DNA of 5,853 bases. Origin: Ignavibacteriales bacterium. GTDB lineage: Bacteria > Bacteroidota > Ignavibacteria > UBA10030 > SZUA-254. Of this stretch, positions 1 through 5,363 are shown piece by piece; positions within the stretch are counted from its first letter, which is position 1, and each line of letters begins with the position of its first letter. Under the pieces are notes generated by a model, which saw only the letters and a list, made by a program, of their open reading frames with translations, searched no databases and was not told where the DNA came from. The translations under genes and the position numbers were made by a program. The stretch lies in NCBI GenBank assembly GCA_016207985.1, contig JACQYX010000167.1, positions 1-5,853 on the forward strand, given 5' to 3'.

Positions 1-1
1 A

Positions 2-796
2 GTCGGACCTGGGAATTGGCTGATTCCACTAACGGTTGCTGAGACTGGCCCTGAGCGTCAGACAATTTATTTTGGTGTAAATCCTTACGCTACGAGTGGT
101 ATTGATCCGAGTCAAGGCGAATATGAATTGCCACCCGTTCAAATGGGATTCTTCGACGCACGGTTTATCTCACCATACATCGGTGAAGGATTATTCGTCG
201 ACTATCATAAATTTTCCAGCTATTCTCAGGTCGATACATTTCGGTTTATGTATCAGCCGGGGATGGGAAGTTATCCCATGAAGATTTCCTGGCCCCAGAG
301 TTTTGTCAAAATCGCCTGCGATAGTATGGTAATTGCGGATCGTTTAGTCGCCCCAACGATCAGGGCACGTATGGATATCGATTCTACATTCACTGTAAAT
401 AATTTCACTATTAATTCGCTTTACATCGTTTCATATGGTGCATTCCCCGTGCCTGTGGATGTTAAGCCGATAACTCCCGATGTTCCGAGAGGATTTGTTT
501 TGTATCAGAATTTTCCCAATCCATTCAATCCGACGACTAAGATAAATTTTTCAACAGACCAGACAGCCCATATAACTCTGACCATCTATGATGTACTTGG
601 TCAAGAGGTAGTCATGCTTGCGAATACATCATTCTTCCCCGGAGTTTACACACTTGAATGGAATGGCAAGAATGTACAAGGGATACCCATGCCGAGCGGT
701 GTTTATTATATTAGGATGATCGCCTCTAATACCGTTGATGGTAAGGCATCGTCAAATCCTTTTATTAGTACACGTAAAATGCTCATGATGAAATAA
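2..796 (+). CDS. T9SS cargo protein with type A C-terminal sorting domain (5' end missing)
   Basis: The reading frame is open from the left window edge to a TAA at 794-796, giving 264 visible residues; the start and signal peptide lie outside. The first TTG/ATG codons inside the frame (128 and 143) are not credible starts, because clear protein sequence continues upstream of them. Visible residues about 20-60 (IYFGVNPYATSGID, then GEYELPPVQMGFFDARF) match a pattern I recall from secreted beta-sandwich proteins of Ignavibacteria-like genomes. Residues about 165-264 form a FlgD-like/Por-secretion C-terminal domain: YQNFPNPFNPTTKI at about 168, then IYDVLGQEV, the SGVYYIRM strand and a final RKMLMMK. 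In this family the domain directs export through the type IX system across the outer membrane, where it is usually cleaved by PorU. The catalytic or binding role of the passenger is not recognisable. Confidence is high for T9SS cargo and low for any specific function. Confidence 0.88.
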   Translation, partial: VGPGNWLIPLTVAETGPERQTIYFGVNPYATSGIDPSQGEYELPPVQMGFFDARFISPYIGEGLFVDYHKFSSYSQVDTFRFMYQPGMGSYPMKISWPQSFVKIACDSMVIADRLVAPTIRARMDIDSTFTVNNFTINSLYIVSYGAFPVPVDVKPITPDVPRGFVLYQNFPNPFNPTTKINFSTDQTAHITLTIYDVLGQEVVMLANTSFFPGVYTLEWNGKNVQGIPMPSGVYYIRMIASNTVDGKASSNPFISTRKMLMMK

Positions 797-914
797 TTTT
801 GTTCATTAGTAAGTCCATTGCTATTAAGAAGTGCAGTTGTGTTGATATTGAATAAATGGGAGACAATTTCGCTAAGGTCTTTAGCTAATAATTTAATAGG
901 AGGTATTTAACTGG
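797..914 (+). other. Intergenic leader between the first cargo gene and the giant cargo gene
   Basis: This 118-bp AT-rich gap has no T-tract terminator. It holds a small perfect hairpin, GCTAA at 871-875 pairing with TTAGC at 881-885 around a 5-nt loop, 12 bases before the Shine-Dalgarno sequence. The best sigma70-like pair I find is TTGTTC (799-804), 17 bases, TATTAA (822-827), whose -35 box is poor. TTGATA at 842-847 has no good -10 partner. Whether the downstream gene has its own promoter or is read from the upstream gene cannot be settled from the sequence. Confidence 0.4.
898..903 (+). promoter_or_regulatory. Strong Shine-Dalgarno sequence of the giant cargo gene
   Basis: AGGAGG is a full match to the anti-Shine-Dalgarno core. 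It lies 14 bases before the ATG at 918 and 11 bases before an in-frame TTG at 915. Both spacings are longer than the usual 5-9, so the exact start stays uncertain. It is much too far from the next in-frame ATG at 966. Confidence 0.7.
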
Positions 915-917
915 TTG

Positions 918-3900
918 ATGAATAACCGCCGGTCGTTGCAACAATTCTTTTTAATTTTTTTCTTGATGTTCACTATTCGAAAATTTTTTCTCCATCGAGT
1001 TTTTTGCCTCTTTCTTTTTTTACTTTTTGTTACAGTACCGGACTATTCCAACAATAAAAATACAAAAGAAGAGCGAGCTTCATCTGCAATAACTTCGAAG
1101 CAGCGAGCTGCCTTGATCAACATCAATAATATTTCGATGTGGGCGAGTGATAATGGTATGATGGAACAAAACCCGAACGATTTAAGTGCAGGAGTTTCAT
1201 TCCCACGCGGACGTACCACAGTCGTGAACAAAGGGGGCTTAATTTGGGGTGGAAAAGTACTTGACGGAAACTCACAGGTCGTTCGTGTTGGTGGGCAGAC
1301 GTTCAGGAGTGGAACAGTCCCGGGCAGAGTTATCAGTCCCGGTATTGTTGAAAATTCCGAGAACCCAGATGTCCGTATTTACCGCATACGACGCGATTGG
1401 GAGACTGCAGACCTGAAACAAGATGCATCTGAGTTTTTCGACATGCCGGAATTTAATGTTACTGATACTGAAATTCAGATACTTCGTGAACAATATAGAA
1501 TCGACTGGCTTGAATGGCCTTGGCAAAAAGGGGCTCCGTATTACGAACGGAACGGAATACCGGGCTATCAGCCGGATCCGGATGCTCACACAGATTTAAC
1601 GACAGACGAGCCAGGGCTTGGTAATGCAGACCAGGATCATTTTGATGATCTTCAGAACGTCATTTTTCAGCGATACAGAATTATTTACAAAGGTACTTCT
1701 TCAACCCCTCCCAATTCATCGATAGATTCGATGTATCTTGCAAAATGGGTCGATACCGACATCGGAAATTATTCTGACGATTTCGTTGGCTGTGCCCCAA
1801 GGAAAGATTTAGGGTATGGGTATAATGCAAACTCGACGGACACGGAGTTTGACAAATATAAAATTACTCCTGCCGCAGTCGGATATTGTCTTCTTCAAGG
1901 TCCTCGTGTCCCAAGCGTGGGCTCAATAGCGAAATGGGATCTTTCAGACGTTGCGGGATTTAAAAATTTACCGATGACAACATTCACATTCTTTTCGGGT
2001 AGTACACGTTCTGCCGATTTAGTTCTCGGAGATTATGATGGTACTTCACAAATGTGGAATCTGATAAGGGGTTATAAACATAAACCTGTCTCTCCTCCGA
2101 CATGTTTAATTGATCTGTTTACTAATCAGTGTACTAATTTTGAATTAAGTGGTGATCCGGAATTGTATCATGGCTGGATAGATGGACAACCGGACTCTGC
2201 CGGCGACCGGCGTTTTGCAATCATCAGCGGACCGTTTTCACTTGCGTTTGGTGATTCACAAGAAGTCGTATTCGCACTAACTGCAGGAACGGGCACCGAT
2301 AGTCGTAACGGGATAGGTATAGTGAAGCAACATCGCGATGCCGCTCACGATGCCTACTATCTTGACTTTGATTTTCTTGCTCCAGTCCCAAGTCCTTATG
2401 TGAGAGTTGTCGAGTTAGACAATAAAATCATCCTCGATTGGGAATCTGATACAACACACATGAAAGAAGTTGAATCGTATTATTCCCGTGGTTATAGATT
2501 TGAAACCTATACGATATATCAATTTCCATCTGCCGATACATCTTCAAATGAAGCTATTGTCTATCAATTTTTCGATCCAACTCAACCCCGCCTGATCTAT
2601 ATCACACAGGATAAGCTGCGAAATCGCCCGTTAGTGAACGGTCAAAAATATTATTTTGCTATTACAGCATCTGTCTACAACCCTGATAGTTTACTCAGCG
2701 GATCAAGAATAGAATCGCCGATAGTTATACACGAAGTAATACCTCATAGCCCAAATCCAGGGACAATATTGCCATATGAAATCGGCGATACTTTATCGGC
2801 TCCGAAGAACGTTTACGGTGAGAACGATGCCGTCGTCAATGTCACTTATTTTGATCCATCGAAAACCGATGGACATACATATGAGGTTCTTTTTCATCGA
2901 AACGCTGATCCATGGATCGATTTTGAGGAAAAGCCGAAGTGGTCTCTTATTGATCTTGCAACGAATGACACACTAATCAATAGTATTTCGGTAGATCAAT
3001 CACCAAGACGTGTAATTACGCGGGGATTCTCGATCGAGTCATTGATGCCTCGCCACGGACTGAAAGTCATAAATCAAATTCAATACAAATACCAAAGCGA
3101 GAAAGCACCGATATTTGAAACACCGAATCCAGCAGGCGATTTTATGATTGTTGGACCGGGCACATCGACTCTGGATACCTTGAAAGGGCAGCATCATGCC
3201 GACAGCGATATCGAGGTTAGATTTCTCGGTGATTCGAGTTGGTCCCTTTTGATGGGACCGACAGCAGTCACATCTAAGTGGGTTCGTGTTCCTTATACAG
3301 CGTGGGAACGGCGGGTGAGGGGAAGTGATACACTGTATCGCAGATTATATTCAACTGTTATTAATGAGAACGATGACAGCTTATGGCGTCCGTCAGATCT
3401 TTTAAGTAGAACGTACGATGGCAAACCGATGAAGGTATTTCAATCACTTGCTTTTATTATTGATAGCGTCAGGATCGGGAATAGCTATTTAGGGGGACAA
3501 TATTTCGACGATCTTCCGTACAGAACTGATATGGCATATTACAGAGGATTTCTCTGGTTCAATGGTCAATACGGTTCGAGAAAAGTAACGGTGAGCAGAG
3601 CGTATATTGCCGATCTCGATGATGATGGCGAACCTGCTCCTCTCGGTACGATTATAAGATTTGAACCCTTCAAAGAAATTAGGAATGGAGAAAAAAAACA
3701 TTTCACGACCCAATCGATAAATCGCACCGACTACGAAGCTGCGAAAAAAGAAGTTGGGCGAGTGAACGTATTTCCGAATCCATATTATGGTATGAATCGC
3801 GCCGAGCTGAACCGGTTTCAGCGATTTGTGACATTTAACCATTTATCTCGTTTTTCAACAATCCGTATTTTTAATCTTGCCGGCGTTCTTGTGAAGACGA

Positions 3901-4082
3901 TCCGTAAAGATGATGATACCCAATTTGCAACTTGGGATTTGAACAACGAAAATGGTTTACCCGTCGCCGGCGGATTATATATAGCTCATCTCGAATTAAA
4001 AGATGCTTTAGGACGTGACTTGGGCGAAAAAATTCTAAAGTTGATGATTGTTCCTGAAGATCAATCTCTGGAATTAAATTAA
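918..4082 (+). CDS. Very large exported protein with FnIII-like segment and T9SS-type C-terminal domain
   Basis: About 1054 residues. The N-terminus carries NNRR and two hydrophobic stretches, at about residues 9-18 and 28-41 (VFCLFLFLLFVTVP), so it is exported. I recognise a recurrent family of large secreted proteins from Ignavibacteria and related phyla by motifs in order: ININNISMW (about 67), GGLIWGGKV (about 106) followed by VVRVGG and PG (121-140), a DDFVGC...LGYGYN segment ending in LLQGP (about 285-330), GDRRFAIISGPF followed by DSQEVVFAL (about 429-455), and an aromatic DAYYLDFDF stretch. Residues about 492-610 look fibronectin-III-like, with LVNGQKYYFAITAS near the end. Residues 949-1043 form a C-terminal sorting-like domain: VNVFPNPYYG, TIRIFNLAGVLVKTI, DTQFATWDL and GGLYIAHLEL. 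No catalytic motif is visible, and the biochemical role is unknown. The family match is from memory, not a search. ATG 918 is chosen over TTG 915 and ATG 966 because of the AGGAGG upstream. A PorV-family gene follows after 13 bases. Confidence 0.85.
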   Translation: MNNRRSLQQFFLIFFLMFTIRKFFLHRVFCLFLFLLFVTVPDYSNNKNTKEERASSAITSKQRAALININNISMWASDNGMMEQNPNDLSAGVSFPRGRTTVVNKGGLIWGGKVLDGNSQVVRVGGQTFRSGTVPGRVISPGIVENSENPDVRIYRIRRDWETADLKQDASEFFDMPEFNVTDTEIQILREQYRIDWLEWPWQKGAPYYERNGIPGYQPDPDAHTDLTTDEPGLGNADQDHFDDLQNVIFQRYRIIYKGTSSTPPNSSIDSMYLAKWVDTDIGNYSDDFVGCAPRKDLGYGYNANSTDTEFDKYKITPAAVGYCLLQGPRVPSVGSIAKWDLSDVAGFKNLPMTTFTFFSGSTRSADLVLGDYDGTSQMWNLIRGYKHKPVSPPTCLIDLFTNQCTNFELSGDPELYHGWIDGQPDSAGDRRFAIISGPFSLAFGDSQEVVFALTAGTGTDSRNGIGIVKQHRDAAHDAYYLDFDFLAPVPSPYVRVVELDNKIILDWESDTTHMKEVESYYSRGYRFETYTIYQFPSADTSSNEAIVYQFFDPTQPRLIYITQDKLRNRPLVNGQKYYFAITASVYNPDSLLSGSRIESPIVIHEVIPHSPNPGTILPYEIGDTLSAPKNVYGENDAVVNVTYFDPSKTDGHTYEVLFHRNADPWIDFEEKPKWSLIDLATNDTLINSISVDQSPRRVITRGFSIESLMPRHGLKVINQIQYKYQSEKAPIFETPNPAGDFMIVGPGTSTLDTLKGQHHADSDIEVRFLGDSSWSLLMGPTAVTSKWVRVPYTAWERRVRGSDTLYRRLYSTVINENDDSLWRPSDLLSRTYDGKPMKVFQSLAFIIDSVRIGNSYLGGQYFDDLPYRTDMAYYRGFLWFNGQYGSRKVTVSRAYIADLDDDGEPAPLGTIIRFEPFKEIRNGEKKHFTTQSINRTDYEAAKKEVGRVNVFPNPYYGMNRAELNRFQRFVTFNHLSRFSTIRIFNLAGVLVKTIRKDDDTQFATWDLNNENGLPVAGGLYIAHLELKDALGRDLGEKILKLMIVPEDQSLELN

Positions 4083-4095
4083 ATACTTATTACTC

Positions 4096-5130
4096 ATGGT
4101 CTCGATTATCCGAAAATTTGTTTTCATTTTTGTAATGGTTGTCGTTTTTATCTCAAATACCATTGCTGGAAGAGCGGACAAGGCGGGGACGGCTGCAGCA
4201 TCCGAGTTGCTGATTCCTGTCGGCGCAAGGTTGATCGGTTTAAGCGGTGCTTCGCTCGCGAATGTTTATGGTATGGAAGCGATATATCTGAATCCTGCCG
4301 GGCTTTCTGCCCTCGCTTCACAACACGGAGTAATGTTCTCTCACATGATGTATATTGCAGATATCGATATTGAATATTTTGCTGCGGCTACAAAACTTAC
4401 ATCGATAGGTTGTGTCGGTTTTTCATTAAAGTCTCTCAATGTCGGAGATATTCAGATAACCACGGAAGATCAGCCCGACGGAACAGGAGAAATTACATCA
4501 CCGACTTTTCTGGTCATTGGCGGAACATTTTCCAGACAAATTTCCGATCATATATCGGTAGGTTTTTCAGCAAATTACATTTACGAAAAAATGGCGAGTG
4601 TATCTGCATCGGGAATAGCGTTTAATCTCGGAGTACAATATAATGGCATCGGGGGAATCGACGGTTTATCTGTCGGTGCAACGGTTAAAAATATTGGGTC
4701 ATCTATCAAGTTCGATGGACCGGGGATGCTGAGAGAAGCTCGGATCAGCGATGTATTGAACCCAACTTCAACGGTTAAGATTGAGGCTGCTGCTTCTGAC
4801 CTTCCGTCAACAATCGAAATCGGATTAGGTTATATTGCTTCTGTTCATGAGATGGGCAATATTTTAATTGCATCGACATTTCAGAATAATAATTATTCAG
4901 CGGATGAATACAAATTCGGAGCCGAATATATTTATAAAAATATATTTTCATTGAGAAGCGGAATTACTATCTCTCCCTCCAGCGGTGCAGGAGAGTATAT
5001 TTTTGGTCAGTCGCTGGGAGTCGGTGTAAATTACATGACTACTTATGCAAAAATATCGTTTGATTATTCGTATCGGGTTGTAAGATATTTCGACGGAAAT
5101 CATGTTTTTGGAATAATCCTCGAAATTTAA
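4096..5130 (+). CDS. PorV/PorQ-family outer-membrane protein (type IX secretion)
   Basis: Complete 344-residue protein. Residues 1-24 are a signal peptide (IIRK, then a Val/Phe/Ile-rich core ending NTIA before GRADKAG). The family signature follows directly: GTAAASELLIPVGARLIGLSGAS (about 31-53) and AIYLNPAGLSAL (62-73), matching the known pattern of small residues, IPxGAR and NPAGL. The rest alternates beta strands and glycine-rich turns, as in a FadL-like outer-membrane barrel, and ends with the strand-like VFGIILEI. In characterised T9SS, PorV binds cargo sorting domains at the outer membrane and hands cargo to the PorU sortase; PorQ works with PorZ. Paralogues are common in these lineages, so I cannot say whether this is the core PorV or an accessory copy. 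It lies 13 bases after a T9SS-type cargo gene. No Shine-Dalgarno sequence precedes the ATG, which suggests translational coupling. Family confidence is high; the exact role is inference. Confidence 0.9.
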   Translation: MVSIIRKFVFIFVMVVVFISNTIAGRADKAGTAAASELLIPVGARLIGLSGASLANVYGMEAIYLNPAGLSALASQHGVMFSHMMYIADIDIEYFAAATKLTSIGCVGFSLKSLNVGDIQITTEDQPDGTGEITSPTFLVIGGTFSRQISDHISVGFSANYIYEKMASVSASGIAFNLGVQYNGIGGIDGLSVGATVKNIGSSIKFDGPGMLREARISDVLNPTSTVKIEAAASDLPSTIEIGLGYIASVHEMGNILIASTFQNNNYSADEYKFGAEYIYKNIFSLRSGITISPSSGAGEYIFGQSLGVGVNYMTTYAKISFDYSYRVVRYFDGNHVFGIILEI

Positions 5131-5131
5131 T

Positions 5132-5161
5132 GAAAATTCAAAGAAATTTTCTTATTTTTTT
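5132..5161 (+). terminator. Candidate AU-rich intrinsic terminator after the PorV-family gene
   Basis: GAAAATT (5132-5138) pairs perfectly with AATTTTC (5145-5151) around a 6-nt loop, followed by TTATTTTTTT. The position, one base after the stop codon, is right for a terminator and the U-tract is good. The 7-bp stem has only one G-C pair, so it would be weak. Confidence 0.45.
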
Positions 5162-5177
5162 GACAATGTGGTCAAAA
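5158..5177. repeat. Perfect 7-bp inverted repeat over a -35 box
   Basis: TTTTGAC (5158-5164) and GTCAAAA (5171-5177) are exact reverse complements separated by 6 bases. The left arm overlaps the TTGACA of the upstream promoter candidate, so the repeat could be an operator for a dimeric regulator. It could also be a chance repeat in AT-rich DNA. Confidence 0.4.
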
Positions 5178-5189
5178 TTCGAGTAAAAT
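5160..5189 (+). promoter_or_regulatory. Upstream sigma70-type promoter candidate (P1)
   Basis: TTGACA (5160-5165) is a perfect -35 box; TAAAAT (5184-5189) is a five-of-six -10 box after an 18-base spacer. Transcription would start near 5196 and give a leader of about 168 bases to the ATG at 5364. The -35 overlaps the end of the terminator-like U-tract. Confidence 0.5.
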
Positions 5190-5211
5190 AAATTTTAGCA
5201 AAACGGGTATA

Positions 5212-5227
5212 TTTTTTTTAAAAAAAA
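5212..5227. promoter_or_regulatory. T8A8 tract, possible UP element of P2
   Basis: Eight T (5212-5219) followed by eight A (5220-5227) end one base before the -35 box of P2. A/T tracts in this place can bind the RNA polymerase alpha subunit and raise transcription. The tract is also a perfect 16-bp palindrome. The UP role is inferred from position and composition. Confidence 0.45.
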
Positions 5228-5228
5228 C

Positions 5229-5257
5229 TTGACAATATAATAGAAAAGGGCTATATT
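5229..5257 (+). promoter_or_regulatory. Downstream sigma70-type promoter (P2), near consensus
   Basis: TTGACA (5229-5234) is a perfect -35 box; TATATT (5252-5257) is a five-of-six -10 box at the ideal 17-base spacing. The start would be near 5264, giving a leader of about 100 bases. This is the best promoter match I found in the window and it faces the final gene, which starts at 5364. Confidence 0.72.
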
Positions 5258-5349
5258 CAATCAGTCCCCCAAAATAATTACAGTCTAAACCAAGCTTAGA
5301 AATACAACCTAATTCATAAATTAATTCATCATCATTAAAAGATTCCATT

Positions 5350-5355
5350 AAGGAG
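5350..5355 (+). promoter_or_regulatory. Shine-Dalgarno sequence deciding the start of the last gene
   Basis: AAGGAG sits 8 bases before the ATG at 5364, an ideal spacing, and only 2 bases before the in-frame ATG at 5358. It therefore favours 5364 as the true start. Confidence 0.75.
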
Positions 5356-5363
5356 AAATGCTT

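Larger units (their letters stand above)
5131..5363 (+). other. Regulatory intergenic region before the last exported protein
   Basis: This 233-bp gap is very AT-rich. Its first 130 bases are packed with a terminator-like hairpin and two promoter candidates, listed separately. The likely 5' leader (about 5264-5363) contains AATTCAT twice (5311-5317 and 5323-5329) and no strong stem that I can find. No riboswitch class or small ORF is recognisable in it. Confidence 0.6.

Noticed and set aside
96..281. 61-codon + strand ORF overlapping the first cargo gene
   Set aside because: It is out of frame with the clearly conserved T9SS cargo sequence on the same strand and has no ribosome binding site or recognisable motif.
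842..869. Promoter candidate TTGATA with a downstream partner
   Set aside because: At 16-18 base spacing, no hexamer resembles TATAAT; the best is CAATTT.
911..925. Possible four-codon leader peptide starting at CTG 911
   Set aside because: The spacing from AGGAGG is good, but CTG starts are rare, the peptide is only four codons long and nothing else supports it.
1043..1231. 62-codon reverse-strand ORF
   Set aside because: It lies fully inside the giant cargo gene, antisense, with no motif or start signal; it is a shadow.
1272..1589. 105-codon reverse-strand ORF
   Set aside because: It is antisense to a well-supported part of the giant cargo gene (the VGG and WPWQKG region) and has no protein-like features of its own.
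2776..2976. 66-codon + strand ORF in another frame
   Set aside because: It is inside the giant cargo gene, with no Shine-Dalgarno sequence and no family resemblance.
3489..3842. 117-codon reverse-strand ORF
   Set aside because: It is antisense to the region leading into the C-terminal sorting domain, which is clearly coding on the + strand.
4410..4625. 71-codon + strand ORF inside the PorV-family gene
   Set aside because: It is out of frame with the recognised barrel protein and has no start signal.
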